DNA of 48,971 bases from an uncultured Lachnospiraceae bacterium (GCA_947589125.1 CANPZZ010000002.1:1-48971); one strand, 5' to 3'. Shown: positions 33,291 through 42,255, numbered from the stretch's first letter. The notes: generated from the letters alone by a model not told the origin. Program-made: numbers and translations.

Positions 33291-34559
33291 CCGGTTAATG
33301 GCGGTCTGATCGGCGCATGCCATCAGCTCCCTCGCGGAGTGCATGGCCAGGATCGGAACGCCGATATCTACGGTTTTCATAGACAGTTCCGCAGACGAGA
33401 TGGCTCCCAGTGTGGAGCCTCCTCTCATATCTGAGCGGTTGGAGAACTTCCGGTAAGGGATCCCCGCGCCGCGGCAGATGCTCTCAATGACGCCGATGCA
33501 GGAAGAATCGGTGGCGTAGGACTGGCGGGAACTCATTTTCAGCACGACGCCGTCTCCCATGCAGATCTTGTTCTTGATATCGCATTTCTCCGGATGGTTG
33601 GGATGTATGGCGTGGGCCACATCCATCGACAGCAGGAAGCCGTCCATCACCGCGTTCAGATAGGTCTCCCGGTCATATCTTAAAGCCAGGTATATCTTCT
33701 CCAGAATACGCTCCGTCACGGAGGAGAGGGCGCCCTGCTTGGTGCGGCTGCCGATCTCTTCGTTGTCGTAGAGCAGGATCATGTTGATGCCGTTTCCGCG
33801 CGTGCCGGCGGTGATGCCGTGCAGGCAGGCCAGAACGCTCGTCAGGTTGTCAAGCCTCGGGGCGCTTAGGAATTCGCCGTTTAAGCCTGTGACCGCGCAG
33901 GGATCCGTATTGTAAATGCTGATCTCGTAATCCAGGATCTCTTCCGGCGCACAGCCGGCTTCCTCAGCCAGGCGGTTCAGGAAGAAATGATCCTTGTCCA
34001 GAGCGTTTGTCACAGCGGCCATGAGAGGCAGCATATCGATCTGGGGATTCAGCTTCATGCCGTCGTTGGCTTCCGGATTCATATGGATCGCCAGATTGGG
34101 GATTGTCAGAAGCGGATCTTTGAAATCGACAAAGCGGGTCTCCGGCTCGAACGGCTTTCCGCCTGCGATGCTTAGCCGGCCCGCCATGGACAGCGGACGG
34201 TCCAGCCAGGTGTTAAGGACCGGCGAACCGTAGACTTCCACATTCAGTTTGGCGTAGCGCTCCGTTGAAACTTCGGGGGAGGGCTTTACGCGCAGACACG
34301 GCCAGTCCGTGTGGGCCGCTTCCAGACGCAGGGAAGGACGGTCGGTCAGGTCATCGCCGATCGTGAAGGCCGCCAGCGTCGAGTCAAAGAGCGGCAGATA
34401 ATAGCCCTGGCCCGGCTGCAGATTCCAGCGGTCCGTCAGCGCCAGACGCTCGAAGCCGGCGTCAGAAAGGACGCGCTCAGCCTCAAGCACGCAGTGAAAC
34501 GGGGATACGCCTGCGTTTAACAGGGTGATTAGTTGTTTGGTATCTTCAGAAATGTTCAT
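33264..34559 (-). CDS. apeB: M18 family aminopeptidase
   Basis: The 431-residue cytosolic zinc aminopeptidase removes N-terminal, often acidic, residues from peptides. Metal-site motifs are visible: H83-x-D85 (EAAHTDWPCL), NEEIGSRTKQGA, DVAHAIHPNH and the last histidine in AMHSARE. The frame is open to 34652, but only the ATG at 34559 has AAGGAG about 7 bp upstream and the family start pattern. It is convergent with the isomerase gene (27-bp overlap) and divergent from the DUF5721 gene. A TATAAT for this gene lies at 34613-34608, without a good -35. Confidence 0.92.
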   Translation of the reverse strand: MNISEDTKQLITLLNAGVSPFHCVLEAERVLSDAGFERLALTDRWNLQPGQGYYLPLFDSTLAAFTIGDDLTDRPSLRLEAAHTDWPCLRVKPSPEVSTERYAKLNVEVYGSPVLNTWLDRPLSMAGRLSIAGGKPFEPETRFVDFKDPLLTIPNLAIHMNPEANDGMKLNPQIDMLPLMAAVTNALDKDHFFLNRLAEEAGCAPEEILDYEISIYNTDPCAVTGLNGEFLSAPRLDNLTSVLACLHGITAGTRGNGINMILLYDNEEIGSRTKQGALSSVTERILEKIYLALRYDRETYLNAVMDGFLLSMDVAHAIHPNHPEKCDIKNKICMGDGVVLKMSSRQSYATDSSCIGVIESICRGAGIPYRKFSNRSDMRGGSTLGAISSAELSMKTVDIGVPILAMHSARELMACADQTAINRLASEFFLI

Positions 34560-34659
34560 GGTATGCTCCTTATGATCATCGGGATCGTTGCCGCTGATGA
34601 AAGTAAAATTATAATACCATATTTTCATAAAAAGAGAAAGTATGCTGCGCAAGTTTTGG

Positions 34660-34688
34660 TTGAAATAGGGCGGATATTAGGATAGAAT
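34660..34688 (+). promoter_or_regulatory. Promoter of the DUF5721-tdk pair
   Basis: TTGAAA (34660-34665), 17 bp, TAGAAT (34683-34688). The predicted transcription start is near 34695, which excludes the upstream ATG at 34690. Confidence 0.75.
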
Positions 34689-34707
34689 AATGGCAGGGGG
34701 AAGACAG

Positions 34708-35205
34708 ATGGTCGCGCTTAAGATCGAAGATAAGAAAAAGTTCACATCGGAACTGTTCATCGGCGGGCTGTTCGACCGCTTTTTCCTGCGGGAAGCGGTG
34801 ATCGTTACCTTCAATTCGTTTACGGTCGACGGCAGGATCCGCCAGGGGTATTTTACGGAGGAGGAACTGGAACAGGAGCGGATCGAGGAGTATTCCCTGT
34901 GGTCCGCGGTGAAGCCGTTCTGCTGCTCTCTGATCAAAGGAAAGAAGCTTCCGGAAAGCTTCCGGATCGTGCTGCAGTATCCGGCCGGGGCCGTGGAGCG
35001 GTTCCTTGCGGACAACGGCCTCGCGATGCGGGCGGAGCAGGTGAAGGGACTGTATCTGAATATACGCTACGACGAGGGACAGATCCTGTGCGTGACCGGT
35101 ACGGCGGTGGATTATTTCACGCTGGACAAGAGCCTGGAGAGGGCCTGGGATGCGGCGGTGGAGAAATATTTTAAGGCAAAACAGATTCCGTTTGCGTCGG
35201 AATAA
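34708..35205 (+). CDS. DUF5721 family protein
   Basis: The predicted 165-residue soluble protein starts MVALKIEDKKKFTSELFIG and matches, from memory, the DUF5721 family found in Lachnospiraceae. Its function is unknown. It has no signal peptide, membrane segment or catalytic motif that I can see; CC at FCCSLIKGK is the only cysteine pair. GGGGGAAGACAG precedes the ATG at 34708. It lies 32 bp before tdk, so the two are probably co-transcribed. Confidence 0.8.
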   Translation: MVALKIEDKKKFTSELFIGGLFDRFFLREAVIVTFNSFTVDGRIRQGYFTEEELEQERIEEYSLWSAVKPFCCSLIKGKKLPESFRIVLQYPAGAVERFLADNGLAMRAEQVKGLYLNIRYDEGQILCVTGTAVDYFTLDKSLERAWDAAVEKYFKAKQIPFASE

Positions 35206-35237
35206 GAGATATCCGCAGGCGGCAGAGAGGAGAACAT

Positions 35238-35828
35238 ATGGCGAAATTATATTTCCGCTACGGAGCCATGGGCAGTTCAAAGACGGCGAACGCCCTGATG
35301 GTCGAGTATAATTATTTCGAGAGGGGCAAGAAAGCGCTTCTGGTGAAGCCGAAGCTGGACAGCCGGGACGGCGATTACACGATCCGTTCGCGGATCGGTC
35401 TTCAGAAGGAGGGCATCCTTCTGGAGCAGCTGACGGCCATGAGCGACGACGCGCTTAGGAAATATGACTGCGTGATCGTGGACGAGGCTCAGTTTGCCAC
35501 CAAGGCCCAGGTGGAATTCATGGTCCATATCGTGGACGACCTGGAGGTGCCGGTGATCTGCTACGGGCTGCGGACTGATTTCCGCCGGGAATTCTTCGAA
35601 GGGAGCCTGTGGCTGATGGCCTGGGCGGATAAGATCGAGGAGATCAAGACCGTCTGCTGGTGCGGCAAGGCGGCTACCTGCAACGCCAGGATCGGCGAGG
35701 ACGGCCATATGGTCCGGGAAGGCGAGCAGGTGATGATGGGCGGCAACGACCGGTATATCTCCCTGTGCCGGAAGCACCATATGCTTGGGGATCTGGGGCC
35801 GGGCCGCGGCGGCTCGCCGGAGCGCTGA
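35238..35828 (+). CDS. tdk: Thymidine kinase, type II
   Basis: This 196-residue enzyme phosphorylates thymidine to dTMP for salvage. P-loop GAMGSSKT (9-16), VDEAQF with the catalytic region, and zinc ligands in CWCGKAATCNAR and LCRKHH are those of TK1-like kinases. Length and order of motifs fit the family. GAGAGGAGAACAT precedes the ATG. The C-terminal GPGRGGSPER is a short basic extension. Confidence 0.95.
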   Translation: MAKLYFRYGAMGSSKTANALMVEYNYFERGKKALLVKPKLDSRDGDYTIRSRIGLQKEGILLEQLTAMSDDALRKYDCVIVDEAQFATKAQVEFMVHIVDDLEVPVICYGLRTDFRREFFEGSLWLMAWADKIEEIKTVCWCGKAATCNARIGEDGHMVREGEQVMMGGNDRYISLCRKHHMLGDLGPGRGGSPER

Positions 35829-35942
35829 CGGGCGGAGCCCTGACGGTTCATTGGAATATATTGGCGGATGAAGACATGGCGGTCTGACAGAATACAGGTG
35901 AACTGACAGAATGGCTCTGGAGGCCGGCCCGCAAGAATTTTC

Positions 35943-35971
35943 TTGAAGATTTATCCGGCGTCGTGTAGAAT
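35943..35971 (+). promoter_or_regulatory. Promoter of the nrdR-aro operon
   Basis: TTGAAG (35943-35948), 17 bp, TAGAAT (35966-35971); transcription start near 35978 and a leader of about 60 bp before nrdR. Confidence 0.75.
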
Positions 35972-36036
35972 TAGAAACAGACAGGCAGATGCGGGGCATT
36001 TGCCGAATATATATCACACATTGGAGGAAGCAGCAT

Positions 36037-36489
36037 ATGAAATGCCCATACTGCAATGAAGACAACACGAAGGTGATCGATTCCCGTCCGGCAGAGGAGA
36101 ATTCCGCGATCCGCCGCAGGCGCCAGTGCGAGAGCTGCGGGAAGCGTTTTACCACCTATGAGAAGCTGGAGACCATGCCGCTTATGGTGGTCAAGAAGGA
36201 CGGAACCCGTGAGGTCTACGACCGGTCGAAGATCGAGGCTGGTATCCTGCGGTCCTGCCACAAGCGTCCGGTGTCGCCTCAGCAGATCGACGCGCTGATC
36301 GATGAGGTGGAGGCCAATGTGTTTAATCTGGAAGAGAAGGAAGTGGCAACTTCGGTCATCGGTGAGCTGGTCATGGCGGGGCTTAAGGAACTGGACGAAG
36401 TCGCTTATGTGCGGTTTGCGTCCGTTTACCGGGAATTTAAGGATGTGAATACATTTATCGACGAGATCGGGAAGCTTCTGAAGAAATGA
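36037..36489 (+). CDS. nrdR: Transcriptional repressor NrdR
   Basis: The 150-residue regulator has an N-terminal zinc ribbon (CPYC at 3-6, CESCGKRF at about 31-38) and an ATP-cone domain (about 48-138: VVKKDGTREVYDRSKIEAGI). It represses ribonucleotide reductase genes in response to dATP. The ATG at 36037 follows GGAGGAAGCAGCAT; an in-frame ATG at 35989 would add 16 residues unlike the family. No nrd gene lies in the window. It heads a tight cluster with yqeG and aroE. Confidence 0.95.
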   Translation: MKCPYCNEDNTKVIDSRPAEENSAIRRRRQCESCGKRFTTYEKLETMPLMVVKKDGTREVYDRSKIEAGILRSCHKRPVSPQQIDALIDEVEANVFNLEEKEVATSVIGELVMAGLKELDEVAYVRFASVYREFKDVNTFIDEIGKLLKK

Positions 36490-36511
36490 TGTGTTTCCGT
36501 GCGGAGGCAGC

Positions 36512-37021
36512 ATGCTTAGACAGTTTTATCCGGACAAATGGGTGGATTCCGCCTATGAGATTCCGTATGAGGATTTATATGAACAAGGTGTCCGGGGGAT
36601 TATCTTCGACATCGATAACACCCTGGTTCCCCATGGGGCCCCTGCCGATCAGAGGGCCCTTGCGCTTTTTGAGCGGTTCCACAGGATGGGCATGAGGACG
36701 TGTTTGCTGTCCAACAATAAGGAGCCGCGGGTGAAGCCGTTCGCGGAGCAGGTGGATTCCCTTTATATCCATAAGGCCGGGAAACCGGGAGTAAAGGGGT
36801 ATGAACGGGCCATGACGCTGATGGGAACGGACCGGGAGACGACGGTATTCGTGGGCGATCAGATCTTCACGGATGTGTATGGGGCCAACCGGGCCGGGAT
36901 CAGGACATATCTGACGAAGCCCATCGATCCTCACGAGGAGATCCAGATCGTTCTGAAGCGGTATCTGGAGGCGGTGGTGCTGTTCTTTTATAAGAAATAT
37001 CGGAACTTGGAGGAGAGCTGA
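36512..37021 (+). CDS. yqeG: YqeG family HAD IIIA-type phosphatase
   Basis: A 169-residue HAD protein with motif I IFDIDNTLVP, motif II LLSNNKEPR, and GDQIFTDVYGANR as motif IV. In Bacillus yqeG lies next to yqeH and aroD (aroE), similar to here. The substrate is unknown. GCGGAGGCAGC precedes the ATG at 36512; an in-frame ATG at 36491 is poorly placed. The stop codon TGA is directly followed by the aroE ATG, which indicates translational coupling. Confidence 0.9.
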   Translation: MLRQFYPDKWVDSAYEIPYEDLYEQGVRGIIFDIDNTLVPHGAPADQRALALFERFHRMGMRTCLLSNNKEPRVKPFAEQVDSLYIHKAGKPGVKGYERAMTLMGTDRETTVFVGDQIFTDVYGANRAGIRTYLTKPIDPHEEIQIVLKRYLEAVVLFFYKKYRNLEES

Positions 37022-38140
37022 ATGGTTACAGGCAATGCGAAAGTCTGCGGCGTGATCGGGAACCCGGTGGGGCATTCCCTGTCGCCGCTTATGCATAATG
37101 AGATCGCGCAGGCTTTAGGACTTGATTATATCTATGTACCCTGCCCGGTGGCGGAGGGCGTGGCCGGCGACGCGGTCCGCGGCGCGTATGCGCTGGGATT
37201 TGAAGGGCTGAATGTAACGGTTCCCTATAAGCAGCAGGTGATCCCATTTCTGGCGGAGACCGATGAATCGGTGCGGTGCATCGGCGCGTGCAATACGCTG
37301 GTGCGGCTGCCGGAGAAGGAAACGGATACCGCGCCGGATGAGAAAGGTTTCAAAGGTTACAAGGGTTATAATACGGATGCTGAAGGTCTGTTCCGCACGA
37401 TGCAGGAGCAGGAAATGGAGATTCGGGGGCGGGACTGCCTGCTGATCGGTGCGGGAGGAGCGGCGCGGGCCGCCGCCTATCTGATGGTCCGCGAGGGGGC
37501 GGCCTCGGTTACGATCCTGAACCGGAGTCCGGACAAGGCGGAAGCGTTGGCAGAGGATATACGGAGAATGGCGGAGCAGATGGAATGGCGCGGTGATTCT
37601 CTGGAGCGCGGGACACGGATTCCGGACAAGGCGTCCTTGGAGCGAGGAAAGCAGCCGCAGGGCGATGCAGCTCTGAGGCAGGGAAAGCAGCCGCAGATGA
37701 GTGCAGCTCTGGAGCGAGGAAAGCAGCCGCAGGGTGATGCAGCCCTGGAGCAGGGAAAAAAGCCGCAGGGCGACGTGCTTACAGGGAGAGAAATCGTCGT
37801 GTCTGCTTTTCCGCTCGACCAGTGGCGCCGTCTTCCGGGCAGTTCCTATCTGGCGGTGCAGACCACCAGCGTGGGGATGTACCCGCATACGGACGCCGCA
37901 CCCATTGAGGACGCGGAATTCTACAGGAAGATCGCCCAGGCGGTGGATATCATCTACACGCCGTCGGAGACGCGTTTTATGAAGTATGTGAAACAGGCCG
38001 GTGGCCGCGTCTGCGGCGGTCTGGATATGCTGATCTATCAGGGCGTGGCGGCGCTGGAATTGTGGAATCCCGGCGTGGAGGTGCCGCGGGAAGTTGTGGA
38101 CAGAGTCCGCAGGGTCATGGAGGAACGGCTGCATGGGTGA
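37022..38140 (+). CDS. aroE: Shikimate dehydrogenase with in-frame repeat insertion
   Basis: The enzyme reduces 3-dehydroshikimate with NADPH. Family motifs are intact: GNPVGHSLSPLMHN, NVTVPYKQ with the catalytic lysine, GYNTDAEG, GAGGAARA for the dinucleotide, NRSPDKA, SVGMYP and GLDMLIYQG. It is 372 residues against about 270-290 normally. Most of the excess is an insertion at about 184-253 in the NADP domain, after the NRSPDKA helix and before REIVVSAF, containing four 12-residue repeats. The insertion keeps the frame and the rest of the protein is well conserved, so the enzyme is probably active. It overlaps aroK by 8 bp. Confidence 0.93.
   Translation: MVTGNAKVCGVIGNPVGHSLSPLMHNEIAQALGLDYIYVPCPVAEGVAGDAVRGAYALGFEGLNVTVPYKQQVIPFLAETDESVRCIGACNTLVRLPEKETDTAPDEKGFKGYKGYNTDAEGLFRTMQEQEMEIRGRDCLLIGAGGAARAAAYLMVREGAASVTILNRSPDKAEALAEDIRRMAEQMEWRGDSLERGTRIPDKASLERGKQPQGDAALRQGKQPQMSAALERGKQPQGDAALEQGKKPQGDVLTGREIVVSAFPLDQWRRLPGSSYLAVQTTSVGMYPHTDAAPIEDAEFYRKIAQAVDIIYTPSETRFMKYVKQAGGRVCGGLDMLIYQGVAALELWNPGVEVPREVVDRVRRVMEERLHG
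37637..37780 (+). repeat. 36-bp in-frame repeat, 4 copies, inside aroE
   Basis: Units start at 37637, 37673, 37709 and 37745 and encode LERGKQPQGDAA-like 12-mers (residues 206-253). A decayed earlier unit (SLERGTRIPDKA) precedes them. The peptide is polar, basic and probably disordered. Confidence 0.95.
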
Positions 38141-38648
38141 ACATATTGTCCTCATCGGATTTATGGGAGCCGGTAAATCCACCGTCGGCAGATGGCTTTC
38201 CCGGAAGCTGTCCAGACAGCTTCTGGATACGGACGCGATGATCGAGGCCAGGGCCGGCATGACGATCAGTGAGATCTTCGCGGCGCGCGGCGAAGAGGCG
38301 TTTCGCACTGCGGAGACAGAGGTACTTGCGGGACTTGCGCAGAGGCGGCAGCCGGTGATCGTTTCCACAGGCGGCGGGATGCCGATGCGCGCGGAGAACC
38401 GCGAGGCGCTGCGGAAGCTGGGCAGCGTGGTTTATTTGCGGGTGAAGCCGAAGACCGTGTGCGAACGGCTGACAGGCGATACGAGCAGACCGCTTCTGGC
38501 CGGGGATGACAGGCAGAAGAAGGTGGAGACGCTTCTGGCGCAGCGGGGCCCTGTTTATGAAGAAGCGGCGCATCTGACTGTAGATGTGGACGGCCGGGGA
38601 CCGGAAGAGATCGCAGAGGAAATTCTGCATGTATTACATATCGCTTAA
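38133..38648 (+). CDS. aroK: Shikimate kinase
   Basis: A 171-residue kinase that phosphorylates shikimate with ATP. The P-loop is GFMGAGKST (8-16), followed by DTDAMIEARAGMTISEIFAARGEEAFR and STGGGMPMR for shikimate binding, and the lid arginine in LTGDTSRPLL. The ATG at 38133 overlaps the last 8 bases of aroE, indicating translational coupling. An upstream ATG at 38094 would lie inside aroE without a ribosome-binding site. Confidence 0.95.
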   Translation: MGEHIVLIGFMGAGKSTVGRWLSRKLSRQLLDTDAMIEARAGMTISEIFAARGEEAFRTAETEVLAGLAQRRQPVIVSTGGGMPMRAENREALRKLGSVVYLRVKPKTVCERLTGDTSRPLLAGDDRQKKVETLLAQRGPVYEEAAHLTVDVDGRGPEEIAEEILHVLHIA

Positions 38649-38740
38649 CAGCCGGCGGAAAAGCGCGGAGCATAAAGGCCGGAGGAGGATCAGACGCGGA
38701 ATATCCGGATCCGCGGACAGAAAAGGAGGCGGCAGTATTT

Positions 38741-39172
38741 ATGAAACTTTTGGTAATTAACGGTCCAAACCTGAATTTCCTTGGCATCCGTGAGAAAGGG
38801 ATCTATGGGACAGAGGACTACGAGTATCTGGTGACTATGCTTAAGAACAAAGCGCAGGCGGAAGGCCACGAACTGGAGGTGTTCCAGAGCAACTGCGAGG
38901 GCGCTATCATCGACAAGATCCAGGAAGCTTATCACACGAAGGTGGAGGGCATTATCATCAATCCGGGGGCTTTCACCCATTACAGCTACGCGGTCCGGGA
39001 TGCCTTAGCGTCGGTGGAGATCCCGAAGATCGAGGTTCATATTTCTAATGTCCATAAGCGGGAAGAGTTCCGCCATACCTCTGTGACCGCGCCGGCCTGC
39101 ACCGGGCAGATTGTGGGACTCGGCCTGAAGGGTTATGTGCTGGCCATGGATTATCTGACCGGGAAAGCGTAG
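38741..39172 (+). CDS. aroQ: Type II 3-dehydroquinate dehydratase
   Basis: The 143-residue enzyme converts 3-dehydroquinate to 3-dehydroshikimate, the AroE substrate. NGPNLNFLG, the catalytic tyrosine region REKGIYG, NPGAFTHYSYA and EVHISNVHKREEFR are typical. AAAAGGAGG precedes the ATG. It lies 92 bp after aroK; no terminator was seen between, so the operon likely continues. With aroE and aroK three consecutive steps of the shikimate pathway are grouped. Confidence 0.95.
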   Translation: MKLLVINGPNLNFLGIREKGIYGTEDYEYLVTMLKNKAQAEGHELEVFQSNCEGAIIDKIQEAYHTKVEGIIINPGAFTHYSYAVRDALASVEIPKIEVHISNVHKREEFRHTSVTAPACTGQIVGLGLKGYVLAMDYLTGKA

Positions 39173-39233
39173 CCTTTTGACGGGATTTTCCGCGCGCAGC
39201 GCGCATTTATTTCCCGTAATTTGCAAAAAGTGG

Positions 39234-39262
39234 TTGAAAGTACGGCTTATTTAGTATAGAAT
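39234..39262 (+). promoter_or_regulatory. efp promoter
   Basis: TTGAAA (39234-39239), 17 bp, TAGAAT (39257-39262). The leader is about 50 bp. Confidence 0.78.
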
Positions 39263-39317
39263 GAAATGGATCAAACACCGCAAAGTATAGTCAGTATTTG
39301 AAGGAGGAGCTACATTT

Positions 39318-39875
39318 ATGATATCAGCAGGTGATTTTAGGAACGGCGTGACACTGGAGATCGACGGGAACGTATACCAGATTCTGGAGTTCCAGCATGT
39401 AAAGCCCGGCAAGGGCGCGGCGTTCGTCCGCACGAAGATCAAGAACGTGATCAGCGGCGGCGTGGTTGAGAAGACGTTCCGTCCGACCGAGAAGTTCCCG
39501 GCGGCCAGGATCGACCGCGTGGACATGCAGTACCTGTATCAGGACGGAGATTTATACAATTTTATGGATACGAATACCTACGAGCAGATCGCTCTGAGCA
39601 GCGAGCTGATCGGCGACGCGCTTAAGTTCGTCAAGGAGAACGAGATGTGCAAGGTCTGCTCCTACAACGGCAAGGTGTTCTCCGTAGAGCCGCCGCTGTT
39701 CGTAGAGCTGGAGATCACGGATACCGAGCCCGGCTTCAAGGGCGATACCGCTACCGGCGCTTCCAAGCCCGCGGTCGTGGAGACCGGCGCGACCGTATTT
39801 GTTCCGCTGTTCGTCAGCACCGGCGACCGGATCAAGATCGATACCCGTACCGGCGAGTATCTGTCCAGAGCATAA
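39318..39875 (+). CDS. efp: Translation elongation factor P
   Basis: The 185-residue factor relieves ribosome stalling at proline runs. Three beta-barrel domains are expected; the tip loop KPGKGAAF carries K32, the residue that is modified in some bacteria. The C-terminal [17 protein letters not shown] matches the family. AAGGAGGAGC precedes the ATG. It has its own promoter and terminator, so it is monocistronic. Confidence 0.97.
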   Translation: MISAGDFRNGVTLEIDGNVYQILEFQHVKPGKGAAFVRTKIKNVISGGVVEKTFRPTEKFPAARIDRVDMQYLYQDGDLYNFMDTNTYEQIALSSELIGDALKFVKENEMCKVCSYNGKVFSVEPPLFVELEITDTEPGFKGDTATGASKPAVVETGATVFVPLFVSTGDRIKIDTRTGEYLSRA

Positions 39876-39902
39876 TCGGAAGCTGAGAATACACGAGATA
39901 TT

Positions 39903-39942
39903 GCCCCTTCGGCCTGTTTGGCCGGAGGGGCTTTCCTGTTTT
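39903..39942 (+). terminator. efp terminator
   Basis: GCCCCTTCGGCC pairs with GGCCGGAGGGGC (one U-G pair) over TGTTT, then TTTCCTGTTTT. Confidence 0.88.
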
Positions 39943-40050
39943 ATGTGAATAGAGTAACAGTGATGTCCTGTTCCTATCTCCGTTCAGAAAATGTGACAGT
40001 GGAACATTTTCTGTATTATCTCTGGAGCAGTGCATACGTTTCGGAAACAG

Positions 40051-40079
40051 TTGCTTTTTTCAGCATTTTCCTGTATAAT
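40051..40079 (+). promoter_or_regulatory. argS promoter
   Basis: TTGCTT (40051-40056), 17 bp, perfect TATAAT (40074-40079). Transcription would start near 40086, which rules out the in-frame ATG at 40030. Confidence 0.72.
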
Positions 40080-40131
40080 TAAATGCCAATCACGAAGACA
40101 GATGCTTATTATAGAAGGAGAGTTTATAGCT

Positions 40132-42132
40132 GTGAAGAAGATACTTGATCTGATCGAGGAACAGATGCGGGCGGCGTTTGCGGGCTGCGGATATGCGGCG
40201 GATTACGGGAAGGTGACGCTTTCTAACCGGCCGGATCTGTGTGAATACCAATGCAACGGCGCCATGGCGGCGGCGAAGGCGTACCATAAGAAGCCCATTG
40301 ATATCGCAAATGATGTGGTGGCGGTTCTGAAGGACCAGACGTCTCACGAAGAATCGGAGAAAGCTGTGATGGATGGCAGCGGGAACGGTGTGGCGGCCGG
40401 CGCTGGCGGTTGTGAAGCCACTGGATCCGCGATAGACGGCAGCGGGAACGATGCGGCGTCCGGGACGAGCAGGCTGGCGGCCAGCGCTGCAATGGTTCCG
40501 ATGTTCGAATCTGTCGAGGCGGTGATGCCGGGATTTATCAACCTGAAGCTGAGCGGCGAATATCTGGCGGCCTATCTGGACGGCATGCGCGGCGAGGACA
40601 AGCTGGGCGTGGAGGAGACCGGCGAAGGCAGGACGATCATCGTGGATTACGGCGGGGCCAATGTGGCCAAGCCTCTGCATGTGGGACATCTGCGTACGGC
40701 TATCATCGGCGAGTGCATCAAGCGGATGGGCAATTATCTGGGATACCACATGATCGGCGACGTTCATCTGGGCGACTGGGGTCTGCAGATGGGCCTGATC
40801 ATCGAGGAGCTGCGGGACCGGAAGCCGGATCTGCCGTATTTTGATGAGACATTTACGGGAGAATATCCGCAGGAGGCTCCCTTTACGATCAGCGAACTGG
40901 AGCAGATCTATCCGGCGGCCAGCGCCAGATCCAAAGAAGATGAAGCATTTAAGGCCAGAGCGCAGGAGGCCACGTTTAAGCTGCAGAGCGGCTACGCGCC
41001 TTTCAGGGCAATCTGGAAGCATATCATGAATGTGTCTCTGGCGGACCTTAAGAAGAATTACGGCAATCTGAACGTGACCTTCGATCTGTGGAAAGGTGAG
41101 AGCGACGCCCAGCCTTATATTCCGGGTCTTATTGAGGATCTTACGAAGCGGGGGCTGGCCTATGAGAGCGAGGGCGCGCTGGTAGTGGATATCGCCCGGC
41201 CGGACGATCCGAAGGAACTTCCGCCCTGTATCATCCGCAAGTCGGACGGCGCGGCGCTTTACGCGACTTCCGATCTGGGAACGATCATCGAGAGGGAACG
41301 GGACTTTGCGCCGGAGGAATATATATATATCACGGACAAGCGCCAGGAGCTGCATTTCATCCAGGTCTTCCGCGTGGCGAAGAAGGCCGGCTATGTGAAG
41401 CCGGAGACGAAGATGACCCATATGATGTGCGGCACCATGAACGGCAAGGACGGAAAGCCGTTTAAGACCCGCGCCGGCGGCGTCATGCGGCTGGAGAACC
41501 TGATCCGCGAGATCGACGAGGCGGTCTACGACCGGATCATGGAGAACCGGACCATGGAGAAAGAGGAGGCGGAGGACGCTTCGCGGATCATTGGACTGGC
41601 GGCGCTGAAATACGGCGATCTGTCCAACCAGGTATCGAAGGATTATGTATTCGACGTCGACCGGTTCATATCCTTTGAAGGAAATACGGGGCCGTATATT
41701 TTGTATACGATCGTACGGATCAAGTCGATCCTGGCCAAATATGAGGAAAGTCTGGCGGCAGTTCCGGATTCCGGAAATGTATCCGCGGCCGGGAAGCCGG
41801 CGCAGACTCAGGATACCGCGGCCGGCGCGGCTGCCTCGCTGTCCTGCAATATGCGCCCCGCGCAGTCGGCCGAGGAGAAATCTCTGATGCTTAAGCTTTC
41901 CGCGTACAACGACGTAGTGGCGGCCGCGTTCGAGGAGAAAGCGCCTCATAAGTTGTGCCAGTTCATTTACGAACTGTCCGACGCTTTCGGAAGCTTCTAC
42001 AATACGACAATGATTCTGAAGGAAGAGGACGAGGAGAAGAAGGCCGGCTATATCCGTCTGATCCGCCTGGTAAAAGATGTGCTGGAAAGCAGCATCCATC
42101 TGCTTGGCTTCGAAGCGCCGGAACGGATGTGA
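40132..42132 (+). CDS. argS: Arginyl-tRNA synthetase with two low-complexity insertions
   Basis: This class I synthetase charges tRNA-Arg. The adenylate site is HVGHLRTA (HIGH-like) and GKPFKTRAGGVM replaces KMSKS; the C-terminal helical anticodon domain runs from about 500 on. A GTG at 40132 with AAGGAG 11 bp upstream gives MKKILDLIEEQ, the usual family start, and 666 residues; an ATG at 40102 has no such site. Two insertions are unusual: 81-118 in the N-terminal domain, built on DGSGN repeats, and about 543-578 in the anticodon domain, rich in A, G, S and T. Both keep the frame, and flanking motifs are normal, so activity is expected. Confidence 0.93.
   Translation: MKKILDLIEEQMRAAFAGCGYAADYGKVTLSNRPDLCEYQCNGAMAAAKAYHKKPIDIANDVVAVLKDQTSHEESEKAVMDGSGNGVAAGAGGCEATGSAIDGSGNDAASGTSRLAASAAMVPMFESVEAVMPGFINLKLSGEYLAAYLDGMRGEDKLGVEETGEGRTIIVDYGGANVAKPLHVGHLRTAIIGECIKRMGNYLGYHMIGDVHLGDWGLQMGLIIEELRDRKPDLPYFDETFTGEYPQEAPFTISELEQIYPAASARSKEDEAFKARAQEATFKLQSGYAPFRAIWKHIMNVSLADLKKNYGNLNVTFDLWKGESDAQPYIPGLIEDLTKRGLAYESEGALVVDIARPDDPKELPPCIIRKSDGAALYATSDLGTIIERERDFAPEEYIYITDKRQELHFIQVFRVAKKAGYVKPETKMTHMMCGTMNGKDGKPFKTRAGGVMRLENLIREIDEAVYDRIMENRTMEKEEAEDASRIIGLAALKYGDLSNQVSKDYVFDVDRFISFEGNTGPYILYTIVRIKSILAKYEESLAAVPDSGNVSAAGKPAQTQDTAAGAAASLSCNMRPAQSAEEKSLMLKLSAYNDVVAAAFEEKAPHKLCQFIYELSDAFGSFYNTTMILKEEDEEKKAGYIRLIRLVKDVLESSIHLLGFEAPERM
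40372..40491 (+). repeat. 63-bp in-frame repeat, about 2 copies, inside argS
   Basis: Copies begin at 40372 (DGSGNGVAAGAGG, residue 81) and 40435 (DGSGNDAASGTSR, residue 102). The first 20 bases are almost identical; the rest is diverged. Confidence 0.8.
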
Positions 42133-42146
42133 AGCAACAGCTCACC

Positions 42147-42208
42147 CGCCGGTAAGTGGCCTGGCAGGTTTATGCTTGCATAAGGACCTGCCGGGCCACT
42201 TACCGGCG
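42147..42208. other. Very long hairpin after argS (23-bp stem)
   Basis: 42147-42169 pairs with 42186-42208 along all 23 positions with one G-U pair; the 16-base loop holds a further TTATGC/GCATAA pairing. No T-run follows (GAGGGAGCGC). It might be a terminator of unusual type, a palindromic repeat element or an RNase III-type target. Confidence 0.75.
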
Positions 42209-42255
42209 GAGGGAGCGCAGGAACATGAACAAAACGGAGCTGCGAAGCAGCGGAG

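Noticed and set aside
40090-42099. 669-codon minus-strand frame opposite argS
   Set aside because: Same reason: argS motifs are on the plus strand, and the antisense translation has no domain.
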